DNA from: Ardenticatenaceae bacterium
GTDB taxonomy: Bacteria; Chloroflexota; Anaerolineae; Promineifilales; Promineifilaceae
Assembly: GCA_020634215.1 (NCBI GenBank)
Contig: JACKCD010000009.1
Span: 62,001-126,000, forward strand
Length of the DNA: 64,000 nucleotides
Reading direction: 5' to 3'
A program made the position numbers and the translations under genes. The notes below the pieces were generated by a model that saw only the letters and a program-made list of their open reading frames with translations, was not told the DNA's origin and searched no databases. How positions within the stretch are numbered: the stretch's first letter is position 1; the number at the start of each line of letters is the position of its first letter. This document shows positions 24,923 to 32,481 of the stretch, piece after piece.

Positions 24923-25276
24923 TTAATCGTTCTCCTCGTCGAACAAGGAGTTGAGTACCATGCTGACGATGGAAATGACGATGCTGCCCAAAACCGCCCA
25001 CCAGAATCCAGCTATTGTTAACCCATCGGTGAGCGCGTCCACCAGCAGCAGCAGCAGGCCGTTGACGACCAGCGTAAACAGCCCCAAGGTGACAATGATA
25101 AACGGCAACGACAAGATGGTGAGAATCGGCTTGATAATGGCGTTAACGAGGCCAAAAACGAGGGCAACGATGAGGATGGTGACAAAATCTTGTGCTAAGG
25201 TGATGCCCGAAAGCAGTTGCGCGGCCACCCACAGGGCAGCGGCGTTGATCAAAATGCGAATAATAAAACGACTCAT
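24923..25276 (-). CDS. YvlD-like small membrane protein (phage-holin superfamily IV-like)
   Basis: 117 aa with four hydrophobic helices. Characteristic family stretches are FIIRILINAAALWVAAQLL, LVFGLVNAIIKPILTILSLP and VLGSIVIVSIVSMVLNSLF-like, matching PF04020. Such proteins are common in envelope-stress operons. A GGAGACC site precedes the ATG. Its stop codon adjoins the methyltransferase ATG, indicating translational coupling. Confidence 0.85.
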   Translation of the reverse strand: MSRFIIRILINAAALWVAAQLLSGITLAQDFVTILIVALVFGLVNAIIKPILTILSLPFIIVTLGLFTLVVNGLLLLLVDALTDGLTIAGFWWAVLGSIVISIVSMVLNSLFDEEND

Positions 25277-25285
25277 GGGTCTCCT

Positions 25286-25353
25286 TCAAGAGAGATTGGC
25301 GATTAGGCGATTGGGAAATTAGGCATCTACTCTCCCAATCTCTCAATCTCTTC
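25286..25353. repeat. Heptad-unit inverted repeat, GGAGATT type (degenerate)
   Basis: AGAGATTGGCGATTAGGCGATTGGGAA faces TCTCCCAATCTCTCAATCTC. It fills the divergent gap between the YvlD-like and epimerase genes. Confidence 0.75.
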
Positions 25354-25394
25354 ATTATGGGGTAGTGTAGACAACGGCCGTTTAGCTGTCAAAC

Positions 25395-26438
25395 ATGACA
25401 CCTACCCGGTTTATCGCTACAATTTCCGATATGTCCTATATCAATTACGCATTACGCAACCGAAAAGTTTTAGTCACCGGGGCAACCGGCTTTGTGGGTG
25501 GGCGGCTGGCCCTGCGGCTGGCAACCGAAGAAGAGGCGATTGTCACCGGCACCGGGCGCAGCCTGGAAAAAGCGGCCTATTTGCCGGCCGCCGGGGTCAA
25601 CATGCAGCCGGCCGACATGCTCGACACGGCGCGGCTGGCAGAGCTGGTGGCCGGGCAAGACGTGGTTTTCCACGTCGCCGCTTGGCTGGTCTATAACAAA
25701 GGAGCCGAGGCAATGGCCTACAAGGTCAACGTGGAGGCGACGGAGCAACTGCTGCGGCTGGCCGCCAAGGCCGGCGTGCGCCGCTTTGTTTATGTTAGCT
25801 CGATGGCGGCCTATGGGCTGCCCAAAACGACGACCGTTACCGAAGATACGCCACTCGACATCACTCAGGCCGACGTTTATGGCCGCACTAAGGCGTTGGC
25901 TGATAACCGCGTTCGTGAACTTGGCCCTGAGCTAGGAATTGAGGGGGCGGTCATTCGCCCCGGCATGATTTATGGCCCCGGCTCGGTCAGTTGGTCGGTG
26001 CAGATGTTGCGGCTGGTGCAAAACGGCACGCCTTGTATCGTGGGGGATGGGTCGGGTCATGCCTACCCGTCGTTTATTGACAATATGGTGGATGGGCTGT
26101 TATTAACGGCCGTTTCCCCCCACGCCCCCAACCACGCCTTTCAACTTATAGACAGCCATGTCAGTTTCAAAACCTTTTTTGGCTACTACGGCCGCATGTG
26201 TGGCAAAACACCGCGCAGTATGCCGCTGTGGGGAGCCAAAATCGTTGCCTGGCTGCGCGACACTTTCAATTTGCGCGTTCCCCTCACCCGCGAGCGCGTC
26301 CGCTTTATGACGCTCCACACCCTTTACCCCGACACCAAGGCCCGCACCCTGCTTGGCTACACCCCTCGCATAGGGCTGGACGAAGGCATGGCTCAAGCCG
26401 AGACATGGCTCCGCAGCGAAGGATATTTAGCAAAATGA
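25395..26438 (+). CDS. NAD-dependent epimerase/dehydratase (extended SDR)
   Basis: 347 aa as the full frame; the ATG at 25431 (MSYINYALRN) is an equally good start because no ribosome binding site is clear at either. The Rossmann motif VLVTGATGFVGGRLALRLA is followed by DVVFHVAAWLVYNKG, the catalytic YVSSMAAYG and YGRTKALADNRV (YxxxK), and the substrate loop GMIYGPGS. It is typical of sugar-nucleotide or steroid-like 3-beta-HSD-type dehydrogenases; the substrate is undetermined. The TGA stop overlaps the ATG of the GH3 gene (ATGA), so the two are co-translated. Confidence 0.88.
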   Translation: MTPTRFIATISDMSYINYALRNRKVLVTGATGFVGGRLALRLATEEEAIVTGTGRSLEKAAYLPAAGVNMQPADMLDTARLAELVAGQDVVFHVAAWLVYNKGAEAMAYKVNVEATEQLLRLAAKAGVRRFVYVSSMAAYGLPKTTTVTEDTPLDITQADVYGRTKALADNRVRELGPELGIEGAVIRPGMIYGPGSVSWSVQMLRLVQNGTPCIVGDGSGHAYPSFIDNMVDGLLLTAVSPHAPNHAFQLIDSHVSFKTFFGYYGRMCGKTPRSMPLWGAKIVAWLRDTFNLRVPLTRERVRFMTLHTLYPDTKARTLLGYTPRIGLDEGMAQAETWLRSEGYLAK

Positions 26439-28687
26439 CCCATCGAATGAACCAATACAACCAGCTTAACCCCGCCATTGAAGCACAGGTTGAAGCCCTG
26501 CTGCAACAGATGACGCTGGCCGAAAAAGTGGGGCAGTTGGTGCAAATCACGCCCTCAATCATGCCCGACCCCGACCAACTGACCGAACTGCTGGCAAAGG
26601 TAGGGTCAGGAGAGGTCAGTATAGAAGCTCTTTTCAAGCCTCGCCCCGATTTAGAGGAGCTTGTTCGCACGGGCAGCATTGGTTCGCTGCTCAACATGGC
26701 AAACCCACAGCAGATCAACCAGCTTCAACGCATTGCCGTTGAAGAGTCGCGGCTGGGAATTCCCCTCATCGTTGGCAGCGACGTCATTCACGGTTTTCGC
26801 ACCATTTTCCCCATTCCGCTGGCCGAGGCTTGCACTTGGAACCCGGAATTGCTGGAGCAAGCGTCTCGCGTGGCCGCCACCGAAGCGGCGGCGGCCGGGA
26901 TTGACTGGATTTTTGCCCCAATGGTGGACAATTCACGCGACCCGCGTTGGGGGCGTGTGGCTGAAGGATCTGGCGAGGATGTGTTTTTGGGCGGGGTGAT
27001 GGCAGAAGCGCGGGTGCGGGGTTTCCAAACGGCCGTTTCGCCCGGTGGACGCAACATTGCCGCCTGCCCCAAACATTACGTTGGCTATGGCGCGTCAGAA
27101 GCGGGGCGGGATTATAACCCCACGGAGCTAACCGAGCGCACCCTGCGTGAGGTGCATCTGCCCCCCTTTGCCGCCGCTTTTGCTGCCGGAGCGGGCAGCG
27201 TGATGAGTGCCTTTAACGACATCAGCGGCGTGCCAGCGTCGGCCAATCCGTTTACCCTGAAAACGGTGCTGCGTGACGAATGGCAGTGGCCGGGGGTGGT
27301 GCTAAGCGACTTTGGAGCGATTGCCGAGTTAGTGCCGCATGGGGTGGCGGCCAATTTGAAAGAGGCGGCGCGGCTGGCGATTTTGGCGGGGGTGGACATG
27401 GACATGATGAACGATGCCTATGCTCCTTATCTGGCGGAGTTGGTGGCTGAGGGCAGCGTGCCGGAAGCGGTGGTGGATGAATCGGTGCGGCGGGTGCTGC
27501 GGCTGAAGCTGGCGCTGGGGTTGTTTGAACGGCCGTTTACCGATGAAACCCTGCTCAACCAAACCATTCTCAGCGACGAGGCCAGGCAACTGGCGCTGGA
27601 AGTAGCCCAGCAATCTATAGTTCTGCTTAAAAACGAGGGCGATTTGCTGCCGTTGTCACCAACCAAGCGGGTGGCCGTCATTGGCCCGTTGGCCGATGCC
27701 CGGCGCGACATGCTCGGGATGTGGACGCTGTTTGGCAAGGAAGAGGATGCGGAAACGGTGCTGGAAGGGGTGGGGCGGTATGCGGCGGCGTTGACCCATG
27801 CAGCCGGGTGCAGTTTGGCGGGCAGTGAGGGGGTGGATGAAACGGCCGTTCTGGCCGCCATTGACCAAGCTGAGGTAGTGGTTTTGGTGGTGGGCGAAGG
27901 AGCCAACATGAGCGGCGAAGCCCGCTCCCGCTCCCAATTGGGGCTGCCGGGGCAGCAGCAAGCGTTGGCCGATTTGGTGGCGCAAACGGGCAAGCCGCTG
28001 GTGGTGGTGCTGATGGGCGGCCGGCCGCTCATTGTTCCCCGCCTCCTGGAACAGGCCGATGCCGTGCTGATGGCGTGGCACGGCGGCATTTGCGCCGGCC
28101 GCGCCGTGGCCGATATTGTCTTTGGGGCGGTCAACCCATCGGGCAAGCTGACCATGAGTTGGCCGCGCCGCGAGGGGCAAATCCCGGTTTATTACAGCCA
28201 TAAAAGCACGGGGCGGCCGATGACCGGCGAGGGTGTGCCGCAGTTTGGCGAGCCGTTTAAGTCGCGCTACATTGATTTGCCCAATGAGCCGCAGTTTCCC
28301 TTTGGCTTTGGCGGCAGCTATACGACGTTTGAGTATGCGGATTTGGTGGTGGAAAAAACGGCCGTTTTGCCCCCCAGCAGCACCCTCGTCGTCAGTGCGA
28401 CCGTTTGCAACAGCGGCAGCCGCGCCGGAACGGAAGTGGTGCAGCTTTATATACGCGACCTTGTTGGCAGCGTCACTCGCCCCGTCAAAGAGCTAAAAGG
28501 GTTCCAGCGTATCACCTTGCAGCCCGGCGAAGCGCAGCAGGTGCGCTTTGAACTGCCGATAGCAGAACTCGCTTTTTGGGATGCCCAGATGCAGCACCGG
28601 GTTGAGCCGGGCGAATTCCAGGTGTGGATTGGCCCCAACGCGGTTTCTGGTTTGGTCGGTTCGTTTGCCGTGGTTGCTGGCGATTAG
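26435..28687 (+). CDS. Glycoside hydrolase family 3 beta-glucosidase
   Basis: 750 aa, cytoplasmic (no signal peptide). It begins at the ATG overlapping the upstream stop; the longer frame from 26198 is antisense-like shadow over the epimerase. The (beta/alpha)8 domain has GIPLIVGSDVIHGF, FAPMVDNSRDPRWGRVAEG, CPKHYVGYGASEAGRDYN and the nucleophile Asp near residue 291 in VVLSDFGAI. The alpha/beta sandwich has VVLVVGEGANMSGEA and VVVLMGGRPL, and a C-terminal FnIII-like domain carries GTEVVQLYIRD. It removes non-reducing beta-glucosyl or beta-xylosyl residues. Coupling to an epimerase suggests a shared glycan or glycoside catabolic job. Confidence 0.95.
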   Translation: MTHRMNQYNQLNPAIEAQVEALLQQMTLAEKVGQLVQITPSIMPDPDQLTELLAKVGSGEVSIEALFKPRPDLEELVRTGSIGSLLNMANPQQINQLQRIAVEESRLGIPLIVGSDVIHGFRTIFPIPLAEACTWNPELLEQASRVAATEAAAAGIDWIFAPMVDNSRDPRWGRVAEGSGEDVFLGGVMAEARVRGFQTAVSPGGRNIAACPKHYVGYGASEAGRDYNPTELTERTLREVHLPPFAAAFAAGAGSVMSAFNDISGVPASANPFTLKTVLRDEWQWPGVVLSDFGAIAELVPHGVAANLKEAARLAILAGVDMDMMNDAYAPYLAELVAEGSVPEAVVDESVRRVLRLKLALGLFERPFTDETLLNQTILSDEARQLALEVAQQSIVLLKNEGDLLPLSPTKRVAVIGPLADARRDMLGMWTLFGKEEDAETVLEGVGRYAAALTHAAGCSLAGSEGVDETAVLAAIDQAEVVVLVVGEGANMSGEARSRSQLGLPGQQQALADLVAQTGKPLVVVLMGGRPLIVPRLLEQADAVLMAWHGGICAGRAVADIVFGAVNPSGKLTMSWPRREGQIPVYYSHKSTGRPMTGEGVPQFGEPFKSRYIDLPNEPQFPFGFGGSYTTFEYADLVVEKTAVLPPSSTLVVSATVCNSGSRAGTEVVQLYIRDLVGSVTRPVKELKGFQRITLQPGEAQQVRFELPIAELAFWDAQMQHRVEPGEFQVWIGPNAVSGLVGSFAVVAGD

Positions 28688-28688
28688 G

Positions 28689-28830
28689 GACTGGAGATTG
28701 GAGATTATCGGAAATAAGAATTTCTCACGCCAAGACGCAAAGTCGCCAAGCCTTTTTCCTTTGCGCCTTTGCGTGGCATAAAGTTAATTCCGATCATGTC
28801 TGCTGAAGGCACCTAATCTCCAATCTCCCC
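28689..28830. repeat. Nested (concentric) inverted repeats
   Basis: Three concentric pairs. The outer pair is of GGAGATT-type heptads (GACTGGAGATTGGAGATTA at 28689-28708 against TAATCTCCAATCTCC at 28814-28828). The middle pair is TCGGAAATAAGAATT (28709-28723) against AAGTTAATTCCGA (28781-28793). The inner pair is ACGCCAAGACGCAAAG (28727-28742) against CTTTGCGCCTTTGCGTGG. It fills the whole gap between the GH3 and response-regulator genes. Confidence 0.7.
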
Positions 28831-28840
28831 CATTTCCCAC

Positions 28841-29536
28841 ATGATTCCCACCCACATCCTCCTGATAGAAGACGACCCCGCCGTGGCGGGCAGCCTGCGG
28901 GATGCCCTGCGGCAGGAGGGGTATGATGTCACCTGGAAAAACACGGGAGCGGCGGGGGTGGCCTTTGCTCAGGTGCAGCCGCCTCACCTTATCATCCTCG
29001 ATGTGCGCCTGCCCGATGGCTCCGGCTTTGACTTTTGCCGCCAACTGCGCCAGCTTAAGCTGCGGCAGCCGATTGTGATGCTGACAGCGCGGCGGGAGCA
29101 AATGGACAAGGTGTTGGGGCTGGAAATGGGAGCCGACGATTATGTGACCAAGCCGTATGATTTGCCGGAACTGCGCTCGCGCATTCGGGCGCTGCTGCGG
29201 CGGGCGTATGGGGAACTGGCAAGCAGCAGTGGCGATCTGCTTTATGTAGCGGATCTGACGCTGGATTTGACTCAGAGCCGGGTGCTGCGGGGGCAAGCGG
29301 AGATCGCCCTTACGCCGACGGAGTTCCGGCTGCTGGTGCATTTGGCGCGGCACGCGGGGCAGGCGTTGAGTCGGGAGCAGTTATTAACGGCCGTTTGGGG
29401 CCACGACACCCCTATCGAAAGCGACCGCACTGTCAACGTCCACATCCGCCGCCTGCGCGAAAAAGTCGAACACCACCCCAGCCAGCCCACCCTCATCCTC
29501 ACCGTCCCCGGCATCGGCTATCGTTTGGTTGGTTAA
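28841..29536 (+). CDS. OmpR/PhoB-family response regulator
   Basis: 231 aa. The receiver domain is at 1-118, with acidic EDD at 10-12, phosphoacceptor Asp near 53 in LIILDVRLPDGSG, Thr/Ala in MLTARRE and Lys in VTKPYDLPELRSRIRALLRRA. The winged-helix effector (about 135-230) carries LTPTEFRLLVHLARHAGQALSREQLL and VNVHIRRLREKVE, then GIGYRLVG. No kinase gene is adjacent, so it is an orphan in this window. The ATG lies just downstream of a complex repeat, and no ribosome binding site is clear. Confidence 0.93.
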   Translation: MIPTHILLIEDDPAVAGSLRDALRQEGYDVTWKNTGAAGVAFAQVQPPHLIILDVRLPDGSGFDFCRQLRQLKLRQPIVMLTARREQMDKVLGLEMGADDYVTKPYDLPELRSRIRALLRRAYGELASSSGDLLYVADLTLDLTQSRVLRGQAEIALTPTEFRLLVHLARHAGQALSREQLLTAVWGHDTPIESDRTVNVHIRRLREKVEHHPSQPTLILTVPGIGYRLVG

Positions 29537-29596
29537 ATGGGCAGCCTGTGCCAATCACTTTGGCAGCGAGATTGCCTCATTACTGTGGCACAAGAT

Positions 29597-30445
29597 TCAG
29601 GCCATGCCCTGCTCCTTTGGGGCAGCAAGCCAGTGGGCAAGCGGGCCAGCGCCGTGACCGATTTGCCAGTTGGCGGCGTGGGCGAGGGCGGTTTGGGTAA
29701 ACTGGTGGGCGTGCAAAACGGCCGTTTTCTCCCCCATCCCCCTTGCCAAAAAAACAGCCAACGCCGCTGACAGCGTATCGCCGCTGCCCTTGCGGTTATC
29801 CGTGGGGAGCCAGGGGAAGCGTAATTGGGTCATCTCATGGCCGTCGTAAAACAGGTCAACCATCGTAGCGCCATCACGCAGCCCTTTGGCAAGGACGGTG
29901 CGGGGGCCAAGGGTGTGGAGGCGAAAAACGGCCGTTTCCGCCTGCGCCAGCGTCAATTCCGCCTGTGGTTTTTGCCCCGTTAGCAGCAGCAGTTCGTGTC
30001 GGTTAGGAGAAACGGCCGTTGCCAATGGCAGCAGCTTCTCGCCGTAAGCCACCACCACTTCCGGCGGAAACATCGGCACTCCCTGATAATTGACCAGCAC
30101 TGGGTCAACGACAATATTGCGAGCGTTGTACTCAGATAGCTTGGCCGCGACTTGCTCAATCAGCTCTACTCGCGCCAAAAAGCCGGTTTTCACCGCGCCA
30201 ATGCCATCGCCCACGGCGGCGTAGTCGCTAAACACAGCGTCGAGTTGGGCGGCGAGGAAGGGGGATGGGAGGGCGTGAACGGCCGTTACCCCCCAGCTAT
30301 TCTGCGCCGTTACTACCGTCACCCCGCATAACCCATGCGCCCCCAACGCTGCAAACGTCCGTAAATCCGCCTGTAGCCCCACTGCCCCGCCGCTGTCCGA
30401 GCCAGCAATCGTCAAAACTTTGACGGGTTCATCGGTAAACGTCAC
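29597..30445 (-). CDS. thiD: Hydroxymethylpyrimidine/phosphomethylpyrimidine kinase
   Basis: Phosphorylates HMP and HMP-P to HMP-PP for thiamine synthesis. 282 aa, ribokinase-like fold. It starts with VLTIAGSDSGGAVGLQADLRTFAALGAHG and continues with VTAQNSWGVTAVH, GAVKTGFL, NIVVDPVLVNYQG, SPNRHELLLLTG and the anion-hole motif DNRKGSGDTLSAALA, which has the catalytic Asp in GSGDT. It overlaps the 3' end of the RelE-like toxin gene by 17 nt on the same strand, so it is probably co-transcribed with the toxin-antitoxin pair. No TPP riboswitch is visible upstream. Confidence 0.93.
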   Translation of the reverse strand: MTFTDEPVKVLTIAGSDSGGAVGLQADLRTFAALGAHGLCGVTVVTAQNSWGVTAVHALPSPFLAAQLDAVFSDYAAVGDGIGAVKTGFLARVELIEQVAAKLSEYNARNIVVDPVLVNYQGVPMFPPEVVVAYGEKLLPLATAVSPNRHELLLLTGQKPQAELTLAQAETAVFRLHTLGPRTVLAKGLRDGATMVDLFYDGHEMTQLRFPWLPTDNRKGSGDTLSAALAVFLARGMGEKTAVLHAHQFTQTALAHAANWQIGHGAGPLAHWLAAPKEQGMA

Positions 30446-30683
30446 GACGGTGCCTCACGCGAATGATGGTGACTGTTTGGGCAGTATCATCAATTTGGTA
30501 AACGATGCGATAGTCACCCACACGGATACGCCAACCTGTTAGGTGTCCCTGCAATTTTTTAACTCCCGATGGGCGTGGGTTATGGCGCAAGGCTAATATC
30601 TGTTCATTGATGCGCTGCAAAACGGCCGTTGGCAAACGCCACAAATCCCGTTCTGCTGTTTGCTTCAGCTTCAGTTTGTACAT
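30429..30683 (-). CDS. RelE/ParE-family toxin
   Basis: 84 aa, type II toxin of the RelE superfamily: mRNA interferase or gyrase poison, with RelE more likely. Sequence signs are YKLKLKQTAERDLWRLPTAVLQRINEQILALRHNPRPSGVKKLQG, then GWRIRVGDYRIVYQIDD and VTIIRVRHRRDVYR, with the conserved C-terminal Arg/His/Tyr set. Its gene begins 1 nt after the antitoxin stop and overlaps thiD. Confidence 0.92.
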   Translation of the reverse strand: MYKLKLKQTAERDLWRLPTAVLQRINEQILALRHNPRPSGVKKLQGHLTGWRIRVGDYRIVYQIDDTAQTVTIIRVRHRRDVYR

Positions 30684-30684
30684 A

Positions 30685-30948
30685 CTATCCGTTGCTGCTT
30701 AATCCCATTTCTGCAAGAAACGCATCGTAATCCCGTTCTGGCTCGTCGGCGGCTGCTTCCAGGCTTGCTAAATCAGCCAAATCTTCCAGTTGTGCCATCA
30801 ACGTTTCATAATACTCATAATCTAAGACAACCACGGTTGGACGGCCATGTTGTGTCACATAAACTACATCCCCCTCTTCCTGTATTCCTTGGATCACTTG
30901 ACTCGTTTGTCGGCGCAAGTCGCTGATTGGCATAATTTTTGTTGCCAT
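30685..30948 (-). CDS. Phd/YefM-family antitoxin
   Basis: 87 aa from the ATG at 30948 (MATKIMPISDLRR), with a GGAG site upstream; the frame is open to 30993 but the extra residues precede the likely -10. The N-terminal DNA-binding part is MPISDLRRQTSQVIQGI, and the VVYVTQHGRPTVVVLDYEYYETL core matches Phd/YefM. The acidic C-terminus (AAADEPERDYDAFLAEMGL) would neutralise the toxin. It precedes the toxin gene in the usual order and presumably autorepresses the operon. Confidence 0.92.
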   Translation of the reverse strand: MATKIMPISDLRRQTSQVIQGIQEEGDVVYVTQHGRPTVVVLDYEYYETLMAQLEDLADLASLEAAADEPERDYDAFLAEMGLSSNG

Positions 30949-30965
30949 CTTTAGTACGCTCCTTA

Positions 30966-30988
30966 GTATCAAATTTGACCCTATTATA
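30966..30988 (-). promoter_or_regulatory. -10 element and palindrome upstream of the antitoxin gene
   Basis: TATAAT on the minus strand at 30983-30988 is followed by TCAAATTTGA (30969-30978), a perfect 10-bp palindrome just after the predicted start point. This is a candidate operator for autoregulation by the Phd protein. No good -35 is seen because the upstream aceA terminator abuts it. Confidence 0.5.
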
Positions 30989-30991
30989 CAC

Positions 30992-31022
30992 AAAAAAAAG
31001 GGGATAGCTTGCCGCTATCCCC
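30992..31022 (-). terminator. Rho-independent terminator of aceA
   Basis: On the minus strand a perfect 9-bp stem (GGGGATAGC, loop GGCAA, GCTATCCCC; 31000-31022) is followed by a run of eight T (30992-30999). It ends the aceB-aceA transcript. Confidence 0.92.
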
Positions 31023-31080
31023 AAAATCACGCTGCTCCTGACAGCAGCACCACCTAAGGAGGTGAATAGAAAAGGACAAA

Positions 31081-32391
31081 TTAATCGGCCATTGCTGGTA
31101 CAGGCATCTCAAATTGGGCTTCTTCAGTAGACCCCTTGAGTGCTACTGTAGAGCTTTGGCCGCCAGAAATCGTCATCTGCACTTCGTCAAAGTAGCCAGC
31201 CCCAACAAAGCTTTGGTGCTTGATGGCACTAAAGCCATGCTGTGCTTCCAGTTCAAATTCGCGCTGTTGGAAGCGGGAGTAAGCTCCCATCCCTTCCTGC
31301 TTGTAGCCTGTCGCCAACTCAAACATGCCAGCATTGAGCGAATGGAACCCGGCCAGCGTCACAAATTGGAAGGCGTAACCCATCTTGCCCAACTCTTGCT
31401 GGAAATTGGCAATGGTGTTTTCGTCCAAATTACGCCGCCAGTTGAACGATGGGGAGCAGTTGTAGGCCAGCAACTTGCCGGGGAACCGTTCGTGGATGGC
31501 ATCGGCAAACTCTTTGGCCTCGCCCAGGTCGGGGGTGGAAGTTTCGCACCAGATGAGGTCGGCGTAGGGGGCATAGGCCAGCCCACGGCTGATGGCACAT
31601 TCGATACCGCCCTTGATTTGGTAAAACCCTTCGGAGGTGCGGTTGCCAACGATAAATTCCTGGTCATAGGGGTCAATGTCGCTGGTGATAAGCTGGGCGG
31701 AGTCAGCATCGGTGCGGGCAAAGAGGAGGGTAGGCACACCCATGACATCGGCCGCCAGCCGCGCGGCGTTAAGCTTTTGCACAAATTCACTGGTGGGAAC
31801 CAATACTTTGCCCCCCATGTGACCGCATTTTTTGGCCGAGGAAAGCTGGTCTTCAAAATGGACACCCGAAGCCCCGGCGGCAATCATTGCTTTCATCAGT
31901 TCAAAGGCGTTGAGCGCCCCGCCAAAGCCAGATTCGGCATCGGCGACGATGGGGGCAAACCAATAGGTGCTGTGGTCGCCGTTCATGTGGGCAATTTGGT
32001 CGGCACGCATGAGGGCGTTGTTGATGCGGCGCACCAGGTTGGGGGCACTGTCGGCCGGGTAGAGGCTTTGGTCGGGATAGGTTTGGCCGTAGCCGTTGGC
32101 ATCGGCTGCCACCTGCCAGCCGCTGAGGTAGATAGCTTTTAGCCCTGCCTGCACCATTTGCACAGCCTGGTTGCCGGTGAGGGCACCCAAAGAGTTGACA
32201 TAATCTTCTTGGTTGAGCAACTGCCAGAGCCGTTCGGCCCCCATGCGGGCAAGGGTATGCTCGACCTGCACGGTTCCACGCAGCTTTACCACGTCTTCAG
32301 CACAATAGTTGCGCTTGATGCCGCGCCAACGGTTGTTCCAAGCCCATTCGTCTTTCATTTTAGCGGTAGAATAATCAACACGGTGAAACAT
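31081..32391 (-). CDS. aceA: Isocitrate lyase
   Basis: Cleaves isocitrate to glyoxylate and succinate, the first step of the glyoxylate shunt. 436 aa from the ATG at 32391 (MFHRVDYS), preceded by GGAGGAAAG; a further ATG at 32406 is less likely. The family signature KKCGHMGGKVLVPTSEF holds the catalytic Cys. VADAESGFGGALNAFELMKAMI and the VHFEDQLSSAKKCG Mg/substrate site are present, as is GLAYAPYADLIWCETSTPDLGEAKEFA. It follows aceB on the same strand with a heptad repeat between, and a strong terminator behind. It is probably controlled by the divergent ScfR/RamB-like protein. Confidence 0.97.
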   Translation of the reverse strand: MFHRVDYSTAKMKDEWAWNNRWRGIKRNYCAEDVVKLRGTVQVEHTLARMGAERLWQLLNQEDYVNSLGALTGNQAVQMVQAGLKAIYLSGWQVAADANGYGQTYPDQSLYPADSAPNLVRRINNALMRADQIAHMNGDHSTYWFAPIVADAESGFGGALNAFELMKAMIAAGASGVHFEDQLSSAKKCGHMGGKVLVPTSEFVQKLNAARLAADVMGVPTLLFARTDADSAQLITSDIDPYDQEFIVGNRTSEGFYQIKGGIECAISRGLAYAPYADLIWCETSTPDLGEAKEFADAIHERFPGKLLAYNCSPSFNWRRNLDENTIANFQQELGKMGYAFQFVTLAGFHSLNAGMFELATGYKQEGMGAYSRFQQREFELEAQHGFSAIKHQSFVGAGYFDEVQMTISGGQSSTVALKGSTEEAQFEMPVPAMAD

Positions 32392-32411
32392 TTTTCTTTC
32401 CTCCAAGGGTT

Positions 32412-32480
32412 TCAGTAATCGGTAATCAGTGATCGGTAATCAGTTTACCGATTACTGATTACTGGTTACTGATTACTGGC
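32412..32480. repeat. Heptad-unit inverted repeat, TAATCGG type
   Basis: TAATCGG, TAATCAG, TGATCGG, TAATCAG units face CCGATTA, CTGATTA, CTGGTTA, CTGATTA. It lies between aceB and aceA and could modulate their relative expression as an mRNA hairpin. Confidence 0.88.
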
Positions 32481-32481
32481 T

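Noticed and set aside
26198..26434. Upstream extension of the GH3 gene
   Set aside because: It overlaps the epimerase 3' part in another frame; the ATGA overlap at 26435 gives the true start.
30429..30948. Defence island reading of the toxin-antitoxin pair, HNH gene and IS630
   Set aside because: The genes are spread out, and no methylase, restriction or phage-defence core gene is seen.
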